A stretch of DNA of 64,000 nt, from contig BQKZ01000317.1 in the NCBI GenBank assembly GCA_036244855.1, positions 89,415 through 153,414 of the forward strand, written 5' to 3'. Below are positions 1 to 11,560 of the stretch, one piece after another (the stretch's first letter is position 1; each line of letters opens with the position of its first letter). The stretch comes from Temnopleurus reevesii. Lineage: Eukaryota > Echinodermata > Echinoidea > Temnopleuroida > Temnopleuridae. The notes under the pieces were generated by a model, which saw only the letters and a list, made by a program, of their open reading frames with translations, made no database searches and had not been told where the DNA came from. A program made the position numbers and the translations under genes.

Positions 1-22
1 AAAAAAAAAAAAAAAAAAAAAA
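1..22. repeat. poly(A) run at window edge
   Basis: A run of 22 A at the very start, followed by an A/G-rich stretch. It could be a retroelement tail cut by the window edge; nothing else supports that. Confidence 0.6.
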
Positions 23-416
23 GGGGGAAAAGAAAAGGGAAAGTCATATTTTTGTTGAAGATATTCCAACAATGAGAACATTAGAAAATGATCAACAACA
101 AAATAAAAGAGGAAAATGTACAAGAAAATTCTTTTGTATGGGGATTGAAATTTAGGGGCAGTTGACTAAAGCTATGCACATGCAGAATAAAGTTGCTGTT
201 TGATGTGATAATTCCATTTCAATTACTGTTTTAAGTACCCCCCCCCCCCTCACATACACTCACACAATCCTAAGGAACCATATCAATTTTCAACCACGCG
301 ACCCTCTTTAGGTTTTTATTAATAAAGCATTTTGTCGCTACATACAAAAGGGCCCACTACTCAGCGCACAGAATAGGCTATGCAAGACATTATTTTTGTT
401 GATCTCGTGATACAAG
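23..416. other. single-copy-looking DNA
   Basis: No coding signal, inverted repeat or RNA motif was seen. A short poly(C) run sits near 240-249. Confidence 0.4.
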
Positions 417-1172
417 AGGGTTTGAGTCCCATCTTCGCCCCGTTTGAATTAAAGCTCCATGTTATTGAAGATATACATTTTAGTTTGAAAAGTGCCTTCA
501 GTACTACACAGATAATTGACAAAGTTTGAAGATAATCCTTCGAAAATTTGAAGAGCGCCAGCCTAATCAAACAGCAACAACGACTGTCTAGGGCTTTTCT
601 AAAGAGTCTGCCCAATAATAACTTTTTTTAATAGGAACAGAAAAATTTGGTGAGCAGAACAAAAAAAAGTCTAAAGAAATTCGGACAAGTAACTAGGAAA
701 AGTTATGAATGTGCTATAATTTGATTTTAAAAAATAGGCAAATCAGTGAAAATTTTCAGATATGTTGCCACTTTGATGATGTCATGAATGCACTAATCAT
801 CATCCAAGAAGAGAAGGATCTTTTCTACATACCTTTACTTATAATTATATAGATAGTGGGTAAATTCTTGTAAATCAGACGCAGATGTAGGGGGCACCGG
901 CCTCCCCAAAACCCCTATGTGCACGGCGCACTGACCACTTCTCCCATGCATGTCAGATAACAATTGTGCGTGTTCCCATTTGTTGCATCCCTTCTTCCTG
1001 AAAGAAAGACGTTACGAAAACCGAAGCATCATCATCATCAGCATCAGCATAATCCATCAATTAGGTATGAAAGCGATGTGCGATCTAAATTCCAGGGCCT
1101 CATTGACAAGTTAAACGAGAAAGTTCTAGCATCGGTGTGCCATTTTGTTTTGGGGTCTTTGGGGTTTTTCTT
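417..1172. repeat. direct duplication, copy A (ends at N)
   Basis: This ~756-base segment begins AGGGTTTGAGTCCCATCTTC and recurs right after the N at 1173. The two copies stay collinear, including the CAT/CAG-rich stretch near 1030 and the sequence GCGATCTAAATTCCAGGGC. They differ by scattered substitutions and small indels. This fits either an old tandem duplication or two alleles placed in series by the assembler. Confidence 0.85.
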
Positions 1173-1173
1173 N
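1173..1173. other. single-N join between duplicated segments
   Basis: One N separates the two duplicated copies. Sequence after the N restarts at the equivalent of base 417, as expected where two overlapping contigs were not merged. Confidence 0.7.
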
Positions 1174-1921
1174 AGGGTTTGAGTCCCATCTTCGCCCCGT
1201 TTGAAATAAAGCTCCATGTAGATATAAATTTTAGTTTGAAAAGTGCCTTCAGTACTACACAGATAATTTACAAAGTTTGAAGATAATCCTTCTAAAATTT
1301 GAAGAGCGCCATCCTAATCAAACAGCAACAACTACTGTCTGGGGCCTTTCTGAAGAGTCTGCCCAATAATAAATTTTTTTAACAGGAACAGAAACATTTG
1401 GTAAGCAGAACAAAAGAAAATCTGAAGAAATTCGGACAAGTAACGAGGAAAAGTTATGAATTTGCTATATCTGATAGAAAGAAATAGGCAAATCAGCGTA
1501 AATTTTCAGATATGTTGCCAATTTGATGATGTCATAGATCCACTACTAACCATCCTCCTAGAAGAAAAGGAACTTTTCGAATTACCTTATAATTGAATAG
1601 AGGGTAAATTCGTTTATATCATGAACAGATCGAGGGGTCTAGGAACTGGCCTCCCCAAAACCCCTATGTGCGAGGCACACTTGCCACTTTTCCTTGCACG
1701 TCGGATAACAATTATGCCGTGTCCCCTTTTGCTCCCTTCCTTCTTCCTGGAAAAAGAAACGTTACGAAAACCGACGCATCAACATCAGCATCATCCAGCA
1801 ATTAGGTTAAGAAAGCGATATGCGATCTAAATTCCAGGGCTTCATTGACAAGTTTAAACGAGAAAGTTCTAGCATCAGTGCGCAATTCTTATTATTTTTT
1901 GGTCTATTTTTGTATCCTTCT
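1174..1921. repeat. direct duplication, copy B
   Basis: Collinear with 417-1172 from its first base to about 1921, where copy A stops. It lacks a few bases near 1215 (in copy A TTATTGAAG) and carries many single-base differences. A poly(G) run (1936-1949) follows. Confidence 0.85.
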
Positions 1922-1949
1922 TCGTTAATGTCGCGGGGGGGGGGGGGGG

Positions 1950-3335
1950 TCGGGCAGGACAATATTTCAATTTTAGGGCAGAATCTGCACCATTATTCTA
2001 GGCCGTCGTATTTGTTTTTATCAAAATCGATTTTATTTGTTTGTTTGCTTTTCATCAATATGCTCATACAATTTTAGAAGGCTTGGAAAAGATATAATAC
2101 TGGGCAACTTATCATAACATAATGCAATATTAATACCGCAACTCATTGTGGATTTTAAACCAAGTGACTTGAACTCTGCTTGGATTCCGAAAGAAGTTAC
2201 TCAGACATTGGTGATTTTTTTTATTCAATGGTTGCCCATGACTAAATTAAGTTTGTAATGAGTTTTCTAAATTAAATCACATGAGAATGGGACATCACAT
2301 ACAATTGTGGTCACCCATGTTACAATCAATATTACCCCCTTTAAAGTGTACGTAGTAAAGTCATCAAATTAGCATTGGCCCTAATTCTCATTAGTTTTTA
2401 TGTACTCAATATGTAAGTACTAATTAGTGATGCTATGCTAATTGACCTCCATCCCATCACTGCAAAAATCAATGGACAAGGAATTTATACAAAATAGACG
2501 AAGTGACATTCAGGCCTTCACAATAGCCCTAGCCTAGTAAAGGTGAAACTGCATCCTAGCTGAAAACATTTAAAGTGGCGCAAAACAAGGGGAATGGGGC
2601 TCCCCCCCCCCCCCCCCCAAAAAAAAAGAATAAACAAAAAATACATTTGACAAAGAACCTCGTTTCCTTTAATCTTATTTCATGTTATGGTTTTTCCCTT
2701 CGCATATTAATTGAAATGTGAAAAATTTCGGCGCTCAAACCTTGCATTTATGGCCCTTTCAGGTGTGTGTGTGTGTGGGGGGGGGGGTGTAAAGAAGAGG
2801 AAAAGTTCTAAGGGATGCAGGTCTTTAATTGACATCACTGTCAGTCTGCTGAGGCAATTGAAGCGAATATATTGCTCTCCTTGAAGCGTGGGTGAAAAAG
2901 GATGACAAAAAACCGTGCCATGTTAAAACATTTTCCCGCTCAAAAACAAACCGTCTTCAGACTCCGATGACGTCATCAGCATTGCATGTAATTACATTAC
3001 GGGGTTTGCATAATCTTGTAGGTCCATCATGCACACGCTGCTGACTCTGAACGTTTAGTCACACATAGTCAACGTATTTGGGGCGATCACACCTACAGAA
3101 TGATCCTCTCATGCTGCCAAACTGAATCATCTTAAATTCGAACTATCAACTATAAATGAATGTTTTGCTTAATCGATGAATTGAGGTAGAGAAAAATGAT
3201 CTTCAGACATCAGATTCCAAACGGAATAAGACAGTAGTAATTCCAATCGTGTTTATGAGGTTTGATAGCCAGTTTGGATCTTTCTGCTGGTGTGACTTCC
3301 CCATGCATGCCAGGCGTAAAGTCCTTTTCACATCT
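1950..3335. other. non-coding, short homopolymers only
   Basis: AT-rich DNA without credible exons. It contains poly(C) at 2601-2618 and a short (GT)n-G run at 2764-2787. No inverted repeats were recognised. Confidence 0.4.
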
Positions 3336-3339
3336 CTTT

Positions 3340-3606
3340 GAACAGAAATACGCACGGGAGTCGCTTGGCTAGCTATGAATTCGTTCGGCTTGCATCCGAT
3401 GTACGCAGTACAGTACCTCCAGGAAGGACATAGCCATTATGCTAATGGCTCTGAATGGAGTGCTTCAACCGTAATTGTATCTTTTCAATTATTTATCTTT
3501 GTATTTGTGTCAGTTTTGTATGTATTTATTCATATTGATTTTCTTTGTATTTTTGGTTGCTTTTTACTTTACGGAAAATAAAACCAAACCAAACCAAACC
3601 AAACCA
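3340..3606 (+). mobile_element. possible retroelement 3' end with (AAACC)n tail
   Basis: The segment ends in TTTACGGAAAATAAAA followed by an (AAACC/CCAAA) pentamer run at 3582-3606, which resembles the templated short tail of a non-LTR retrotransposon. The T-rich stretch before it would be a 3' UTR. No reverse transcriptase motif is visible, so the assignment rests on the tail alone. Confidence 0.35.
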
Positions 3607-4285
3607 AGTACATATTAACATCAGTCAAGCGGCTACCTTGCATATTTCTGCTCACTGCGACCTAGCGTATTCAATTCACATTGGGCAACGTTTGTTATAA
3701 ACGCTAAATGTGTGACTGGTCCTTTCCATCGGGCCTTTATCATAATCATTATGTTATATTGCTTGGCTGTGCATCAAGATTTGATGATGATGATGGCCGT
3801 CCTTGGGAGCGACGTGAAGAAGACGTTGCAGAAATTGCAGTCTGCCATTCTATTTTGATATCCTAATTCGTGTAAACATAAGCGTATCATTATAAATAAT
3901 GTATTTCATACAAAATGGGAGAATAACATGAATATAATTCTGTCTTTCTCAATACTCTTTTCGTCGACATACATCAATAAATCGATATGCGTGTTTAAAA
4001 TAGGATTCACGATTATTTATTTCACAAGAATTGTCAAAATAAGTTTAAGACCCCCCCCCCCTGAAAATAGCTTTATAGACATATTCACTCTTTAACAGAG
4101 GATTGCCTACTTGTCCCGTATTTTCTTCAGGTTATAAGCTGCCTTTTTTTTAGGTTCTTCAGCGATCCATTTAAGGTCCGTGAGCATAATGATTCTTTTA
4201 GGGAACCCTTTTTGTCAAGAGTTCCAAATACCGAACAAAAAGTCTCAAATATGCAACTTTTTTCTTAAAAGTGAATATTCAGCCT
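3607..4285. other. no recognised feature
   Basis: Poly(C) at 4051-4060 is the only landmark. The stretch TCAGTCAAGCGGCTACCTTGC near 3623 has a weaker relative near 40430, suggesting a small dispersed repeat. Confidence 0.35.
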
Positions 4286-4441
4286 CATAGTCACATAGAA
4301 GTCCCGACTCAACAAGCATAACTGCCCCTGAACAAAGGGGAATGCATAACTCTCATCACAAATGACTCAACTGAACTAAGAATCGTGTTGAATCGTGTTG
4401 GATCGTGTTGGGTCTTGTCGTATAATGTGACCGGGACTTTG
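4286..4441. mobile_element. diverged MITE related to the 45307 element
   Basis: The left end GTCACATAGAAGTCCCGACT and the right end GTGTTGGGTC...AATGTGACCGGGACTTT form an imperfect inverted pair. The right half shares AATCGTGTTG and TGTGACCGG with the cleaner element at 45307-45437. An AATCGTGTTG-type unit is repeated three times at 4381-4411. Confidence 0.35.
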
Positions 4442-5340
4442 AGCCCCCGTCTTCATACATCATGGTAATGCCCTTTTGTTTCATTTCTAAAAACAGCGTA
4501 TAGGTCACAACAGATGCTTCACCGTATAACTGTTTCTACTCGTTTCTTTTCTTTCTAACAATAGCCCATGTTTTTAATTATGTTTTTAGATTATTTCCAT
4601 CTCAGTATGGATTTTCTCGCTCCATTTTTTTTTAGCCAGGTCAGGTCAGTTTCTCTATAATTGGCCTAATCTTTGAATATATACATTGTGATATGCAATA
4701 GGAGCAATATGCCATAAGCGTATTTCACACCTCATTATGAGTTTGTGTTATAGAATCAATGTCCATTAAACTATTTTGGGTTTTATTGCTGTAGCCATTG
4801 ATTCTTAGCTATATGCAAATGACTGTTTTCACGTAATATGATATGCCATCAACGACGTGAATTACTGATTGGCAATTATCAAGGGGGCAATAAATCATAC
4901 TGTTCAGGTTTTTCAATAATTTGATTTATACCATAATTTCGTCACCGATTTTACGAACCGGCCTTCTACTAGGGAGGGGTGGTTGAGCAAACCAGTCGTA
5001 TCAATTCAAATGAAAAAATCGAAATGAATTTAAGTGGTACGCTATTGTACTTGGCGCTATGTCGGGGTTTCTACGTGTTCAAGCACCCCCCCCCCCCCCC
5101 CCCCCGTAGTTAGAGTTATTTCGTAAAAAGTTGACGATATGAAAAAAGAGAATACGAACGCAGTTTCAAACACCCAAACATAATTTAAAGGAGTTCCCAC
5201 AAACATAAATACATTGTCTAATGTTGTGGTTGCGCGATATAAAAATCATCGAATGTCTTTTCTGTCTTCTTCCGTTCAGAATGATGAAAAGGCAGACCTG
5301 GCTCTCACCTTTCAACAAGAGGGCCGCATGGATTAAATAA
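4442..5340. other. no recognised feature
   Basis: Ordinary AT-rich sequence apart from a poly(C) run at about 5086-5105. Confidence 0.35.
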
Positions 5341-5344
5341 TCCA

Positions 5345-6560
5345 TGAAATGTCATTAAGAAATCCAGCCAATTTTCAGAATGAGTTAGCCCTGAAGGTCA
5401 TGTCACTCTACTATATTTGCTAACAATAAGCTTGGAGAGGATAACTAACATTGCCTTGTACTTAATGCACTGAACATGCTGAAAACGTTGAGCAAATGCA
5501 TCAAAGGCTTTCAACAAATGGATTTTCAAGCTATTTTTTTTAAGTATACACAAACCGCAGAAACTCTGAATGATTTTGAGAAAAAGTTACATAACTTTGC
5601 TTGTTTGACAGCAATAAGCTTAGAATGGATAACTAAAATTTCAAAATAAAAGCAATTTCTTTATCCGATGTCATTAAGAAATTCTGAACGATTTTCAGGA
5701 CTACTTATCCCAGAAGGTCACGTCACAATGTTTGTAAGCAATAAGGTTTCAGTGGATAACTAACAGTGCATACTTAATGCACCTAAACGTTGACCAAATG
5801 CATCAAAGACGTTCAACAGATGGATTATCAAGCCATGAAATTGTTTGAAGTTTGTACAACCCTCAGAATCTCTGAACGAGTGTGAGGAAGACTTAGCGCT
5901 GAAAGTCATGTCACTTTGCTTGTTTGTAAGCAGAAAGATTGGGATGGAGAACTAAAATTGCCTTGATTAATGCACCTAAATGTTTATCAAATGCAGCAAA
6001 GGCTTTCTACAGACGGACTATCAATTGTCAATTGTTTAAAGTTTGCATAGCCCTAAGAAGCTCCCAATGATATTGGAGAAGAGTTCAATAGGCCTGAATG
6101 TCAAGTCACTTGGATTTCTTTTATAGCAAGTACTACAAAAGTTGACCAAGTTCATCAAAGACTTTCAATAGATGGACTATCAAGCCAATTTATTGACGTT
6201 TTCACAAATATGATAAATTCTGAACGGGTTTGAGGACGAGTGAGTCCTGAAGGTCACATCGGTCAGCAACAAATTTGGAGTGGATAACAAATGTTGACCA
6301 AAATAATGCATCAAAGACTTTTTAACAGATTGACTACCAAGCCAATTGTTTGAAGTTTTCACAACCCTCAGAAACTCTGAACCCTGAAGGTCACGTAACG
6401 CCGCTTGTTTTTAAGCAATAAGCTTGGAGTGGATAACTAACATTGCCTCATTTAATGCCCTCAAACATTTAGGCCTATACACTGGCCCATCGACTATCAT
6501 GACTATACGAGTGTTTGTCCCACCAGAGACCGTCAACGAATGGATGATCAAGGTAATTGT
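5345..6560. repeat. tandem array, imperfect ~150-190 base units
   Basis: The phrase AAGCTTGGAGTGGATAACTA and its variants recur near 5429, 5617, 5742, 5934, 6271 and 6420. Each is followed by GACCAAATGCATCAAAG, a TTTCAACAGATGG element and a CTCAGAAACTCTGAA element. Spacing varies because units are partly deleted. Open frames here are repeat-derived. Confidence 0.8.
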
Positions 6561-7123
6561 TTGTTTACACCCATGGTCTAATTTATGGCGATCAAAAATG
6601 AGAAGGAAAATGTTATTCAAATCGAAAAATCATATCAAATCATTTTATTTTTTCAATTCCTTTGATAGTTCAAATCATACAGTCATAAATAATAATGGAA
6701 ATAACTAATATTACAAAAGAAAGGAAAAAATAGAGGCCAGCAAAGAAGCGAGGTTTGTAAAGAAGGCTGGCCCCTAATAATTGCATTCAGATGACAATGT
6801 CAGTCCTTCTAAATGCTATTGATGAAAGTGGTTTTCACGCGTTTTTATTTCATTTCCATCAATAACGAATGGATGTTTTGTCCATTCTTAGAAGGTCTTT
6901 GGATCCATCCGTTCAATTCTGCAGTCTACACATCGAAAGCAGACAATTTCATCAGCTTTATATCTCGCAAAGCTTATGGTAAGAAATCAGGTTGGTACTC
7001 CATTTTTAGCAAGATCTTTGGTTTCAAGCACATAATTCAGCAGTCTACACAAACATACATCGTAGGAAGACCATTATCCCATCAGCTTCATATATATATA
7101 GCTCTCGTTTCCCGCGCAGCTTA
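6561..7123. other. non-coding; small internal duplication
   Basis: CTGCAGTCTACACATCG near 6919 and CAGCAGTCTACACAAAC near 7038 begin two similar ~110-base stretches, each ending in a CATCAGCTT...ATAT motif. Otherwise unremarkable. Confidence 0.4.
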
Positions 7124-7358
7124 AGACCGACTCACACATTTGTGTTTTTAGCCTGCGTCAGCCCACCGTTTTTACAATTAAAAACGCTTCCTGGACGCAG
7201 GGTTTACGGTGGAATAGCGTGTAGCGTACGCTCCTTGAGCGCAAGTCGAACATCAGTCCACCGTCTGATCAGCGTATACTGTCCTCCCAAGGAGCATTTT
7301 TACTTTTCAAATACACTGGGCTTACGAAGGCTAAAAACGCAAAGGTGAGAGTCGGCCT
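7124..7358. mobile_element. MITE family A copy 1 (PIF/Harbinger-like)
   Basis: A ~235-base element that is inverted over most of its length. The left end is AGACCGACTCACACATTTG; the right end read in reverse is AGGCCGACTCTCACCTTTG. It is flanked by TTA on both sides (7121-7123 and 7359-7361), the TWA target duplication typical of PIF/Harbinger. It has no coding capacity. Confidence 0.8.
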
Positions 7359-7454
7359 TTAAATTGAGACAGCGCTCAGGTAAAAGTTGAAATCGCCGCA
7401 TGTGGCTATTTGCAGCCTCATCAACGACTCATTTTTGGAAGAGCTTTCTACGCC

Positions 7455-7835
7455 ATTCCTCCATCTCGATTTGACGACATAGCATACCACTCCAATTTGA
7501 CGTAATGCGCTCTCGCTTCAGTCACAACAACTGCTCGCTTTATTCCACCCTTTACGGAAGCGTTAAAGTGCAACTTGACCAGAGACTTGTCGAGATATGT
7601 AACAAGTCGACATGATATCCATATTTTGTCGACGTTTTGATATCACATCGCCAATTCGATTTGACGACATAGCATACTACTCCAATTTGACGCAATATCC
7701 TCTCGCCCCAGTCATAACAACTGCTCCCTTTATTCCAGCCATTTATGGAGGCATTAAAGTGCAATCGGCTTGGAGACTCGTCGATGTGTTTCATGTCGAC
7801 GACTTGACTTGATATTCTTATTCTATCGAATAGTC
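7455..7835. repeat. tandem duplication, two ~190-base copies
   Basis: ATTTGACGACATAGCATAC, CTCCAATTTGACG, CAACAACTGCTC and ATTAAAGTGCAA occur in the same order at ~7470-7640 and ~7660-7830. The copies differ at many bases, so the event is not recent. Confidence 0.75.
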
Positions 7836-8345
7836 TTTATTGTTTATCTATTTGAGTCGACCTTTTTTTTTTTTTTTAAAGAAGTGAGATATATCCTCTC
7901 GACAAGCTGACTTGATATTCTTGTTTTGTCCTTATAAAATTGTTTGTCTAACCGAGTCGACATTTTTTTAAAGTAGTGACGAGACATATCCTCTCGACAA
8001 TTCGACAGAAGTTAAAAGTTAAACGACGACATGAATTATCTTGACAAGGATGTCAGTCGATATGTGAGTAAATCTCGACAATTCAACTTAGGCCTAACAA
8101 AAAAATATTAAGCCGGAACCGACAAATATTATGTGATCGGTATTTAAATATCCCCATGTCGATTTTATTTTTATTTTTTTGTCGAGCCGACTTGGTAAGA
8201 AAATTCAATTAGCCATGTCGACTCACAATTTTAGATAAAGCAGACTTGTCAAGATAACTGCCTCGCCATATTGACTTACAAAAAGTAAATAAGTCGACTT
8301 ATTTGTTGATAACTCGACAAGGTATAAATAGCTAGCTCGACAATT
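7560..8345. repeat. TCGA-dense degenerate repeat tract
   Basis: GTCGAC, CTCGACAA and GTCGA motifs recur every few tens of bases, and CTCTCGACAAGCTGACTTGATATTC-like phrases repeat. It reads as a degenerate minisatellite overlapping the second half of the duplication to its left. Confidence 0.55.
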
Positions 8346-8355
8346 CTCCAGATGC

Positions 8356-8893
8356 TTGTTCCATAAAGCTGCTCGTACAAGTACTTTCGATTCTACGCAC
8401 GACTGGTGACACATTCTTCACCCATTATACAGAGTCGTGCGTACATATATAAATCGTTTCATAGAGGTATGCACGACGCTGAATAAGCACGACTGGTGAC
8501 CATTTTCAAAATGCTAATTCAGTCACATAAGTTTAGCACTGGGTGCAGAAAGGGTCACCAGTCGTGTGGAGAATCGTGCGTACATCGACTCTACGAACGA
8601 ATGGTGACCCTTTCCTGCAACCCCTCGCTGTGAATAGCACATGAGAATGGGGCACCAATCGTGCGTAGAAACATGAGTACATCTACGAACAACACAATAT
8701 AAACTATTTCCGTAAAATAAAGTGGGTCATAGTGGGTACGCCGTGTATTCAACTGTTCGGACGCAAAATCACAAGCCGGTTCCGATTTGAATAGCATTGC
8801 AAATGACCATTGAATTGGTGTTTGGCTTAATTTTACGGAAATAGTTTATATCGTGTTGAACACAGTTTGTACGAACAGTTTTATGAAACACAA
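8356..8893. mobile_element. outer MITE with nested MITE
   Basis: The left end TTCCATAAAGCTGCTCGTAC and the reverse of the right end, TTTCATAAAACTGTTCGTAC, form terminal inverted repeats. Inside, ACGCACGACTGGTGAC-type motifs occur in both orientations (8390-8690). A second MITE is inserted at 8691-8857, so the element was about 370 bases before that event. Confidence 0.6.
8691..8857. mobile_element. MITE family C copy 1, nested
   Basis: Ends AACACAATATAAACTATTTC and GAAATAGTTTATATCGTGTT are inverted repeats continuing into CCGTAAAAT/ATTTTACGG. GAAC flanks both sides (8687-8690 and 8858-8861), a likely target duplication. Related copies lie at 19626, 23702 and 28646. Confidence 0.75.
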
Positions 8894-9159
8894 CCCTGGA
8901 CGTCGAATGTCACTTTAACGCTTCCCCACTCACAGGATTCCGTGTCTCTTTCTCTCTCTATCTCTCCATGGCAATCTCTCTCTACTCCCGCCAACCTGAA
9001 GAGCGTGGCTGATTTGTATACGGAGCGTTTCATAACCTGGCGTTTTTGTGGTATCTCGTGGAGGATGTTATCCCACTTTCAATGCACTGGTAGGCATAGG
9101 CCGGTCGTCATACCGTGTTGTCTATAGCAACTCCCGCCAATTTCTACCACTTAAAACAT
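8894..9159. other. no recognised feature
   Basis: Contains a short CT-rich stretch at 8945-8990. No coding or repeat structure was seen. Confidence 0.35.
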
Positions 9160-11530
9160 CATTGTTTAAGTGTGCGTTATCGTCTGATTCAATAATCGGA
9201 TTTGAGCAATTTCACGTTAATTTCTGTTGAGAATTTCCAGCGTTGATGGTTAAGTGGTTTTACGATCTGATTGATATTGCCATTAATTACCCATGTGTTG
9301 GGACGAGGAGATGATTTTGGTGGCAATTGACTGAAAAGAGACACATTTTTCACGAGGAATACAGGACTTTAGAGGGTGGACTTTTGATCGGAAGGTCGTG
9401 ATTCTTTTACTGTTTGTATCACAACTAAAACCATAAAACGCCATTCTGTTTGACCATCTCCAATCTGTTCGTTGATAGAGTCATTCTCCGTCTAGAATTT
9501 GAATTGGATATCTGAAAGGAACAACTGACTTCTTCAGGAGCATGAGGGACCCATAAAGTGGAATACCAGAAGGTCGTTAGATTATTCGTTGTCATATCTG
9601 ATCGCATCACTTCCATGTTCCTTCGTTCGAGATTTCCAACAATAAGCATCGATTGGCAATAAAGAGAACCATTATCAATTCGGAAACTGAGTTTGGATTG
9701 CATTAATATCGGGAACGGCCCGACTTATCCTCACGGAGCATAAAAGAACTATAAAGTGGACTAACAAAAGGTCGTAAGTCAGATTTCATTGTAGCACTTC
9801 CACGCCAGTATATTTTGACGATGTCCAACAATAATTTAAATGATTGACAATAAATATAATTATTATCCATCCCGCAAGTGAATTTTGATTGTATTTATAT
9901 CGGGAAAGGATCAACTTCTCTTTAAGAGGTACATAAGGAGTTACAAAGTGGACTAACGGAAGGTGGTGGATATCATTGCAGCACTTCCACGTCAGTTTGT
10001 TTCACGATTTCCTACAATAATTATGATTTAATCGATTGAAATCCAGACCTCTCATTTATTCTCATGAAAATCTGAAACGGACTAACTTCTCCAAAAGGAA
10101 AATAAGGATTTATTAAGTGGACTATCACAAGGACATTACTACACTTAATGATATATTCTAGCAATCCAATACCCCCCTCAGCCCATATGGCAATAATTCC
10201 AACAATAACCACGAATGGGCAATAATCTGTTATATATATCATCATCAGCAATCTTGATATCTTATGAATTTTGCTTACATTAATATCTATCAGAGCTAGC
10301 TTTGTCACGAGGAAAATAAAAGAACCTGACGTGGACTATCAGAAGGTCGTTGTGAACTAAACTCTGCAGGTCAGATTGTCGCGTGCCGACCCCTTTCGCT
10401 CGATATTGCTTAACGATTCTAAAGAAAAATCACTATTTGACAACATCATAATCACCATTTTCACACCAGCTTTGAGCTCCAACTAGCTGATTAAAGACCG
10501 AGTCTCGAAAAGGAAACTTAAGGACTTATAAAGTTGACTATCAAGAGGTCGTTATACACTGAACTCTGCAGTTCAGACTGCCTTTAACCCGACATTGTTT
10601 AATGATTTTCGAGAATAATCTCTATTTGACATCATAATCACCATCTTCACACTGACTTTAAGCTTCATCTAATTGCAAGAGGGGGCCAAAGGCTCTCGAA
10701 AAGAGGAACTTAAGGACTTATAAAGTGGACTATCAGAAGATCGTTATCCATTCAACTCTGCACATCAGACTGTCACATTCCAGCACATTTCACCCGATAT
10801 CATTTAACAATTCTCAAGAAAAATCACTATTTGACAACATCATAATCACCATTTTCACACCAGCTTTGAGCTCCATCTAGCTGATTAAAGACCGAGTCTC
10901 GGAAAGGAAACTTAAGGACTTATAAAGTGGACTATCAGAAGGTCGTTATACACTCAATCCCGCACCTCAGGTTGTCTCGTGCCGACTGCTTCCACCCACA
11001 ATTGTTTTAAGATTGTCAAGAATAATCACTATTTGACCCCAACTTTGAGCTTCATCTAGCTGGAAAAGTGCTAAATTCACAAAAAGGAACTTAATAAGGA
11101 CTTATAAAGTGGACTATCAGAAGGTCTCAATCCACTCAACTTTACATTTCAGATTCTCGCGTGCCGACCCCTTTCACCCAACATTGCTTAACGATTCTCG
11201 AGAATAATCTCCATTTGACATCATAATCACCATCTTGACACTGACTTTACGTTTCATCTAGCTGATAAAGGGGCCCAAGTCGCCAAAAGTAACTTGAGGA
11301 CTTATATAAAGTGGACGATCAGAGGATCGTTATACACTTAACTCTGCGGATCAGTCTGTCTCATGCAGATCCCCTTCACCTTACATTGTTAAACGATTCT
11401 CCAGAATACTTTTCTCACTACTTGACATCATAATCATCATCCTCACACTGACTTAAAGCTGCAGCTACCTTAACAAGTACTCAAGTCTCCAGAAGGAAAT
11501 TAAGGACTTACAGTGGACTATCAGAAGATT
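9160..11530. repeat. tandem array, ~195-base units, 10-12 copies
   Basis: The anchor phrase TAAAGTGGACTATCAGAAGG and its variants appear near 9364, 9552, 9750, 9942, 10113, 10328, 10528, 10718, 10919, 11105, 11298 and 11507, giving spacings of about 171-215 bases. Units also share CAACATTGTTTAACGATT, AATCACTATTTGACA and CACTGACTTTGAGC blocks. The units from 10330 to 11230 are most alike. The last partial unit runs to within about 30 bases of the candidate start codon at 11561. Confidence 0.85.
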
Positions 11531-11560
11531 GTTCGATTGCTGTTGATCATCCGACACAAA

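Noticed and set aside
9160..11530. CRISPR-like regular array
   Set aside because: Units of ~195 bases diverge along their whole length, without short identical repeats and unique spacers, and the DNA is eukaryotic.
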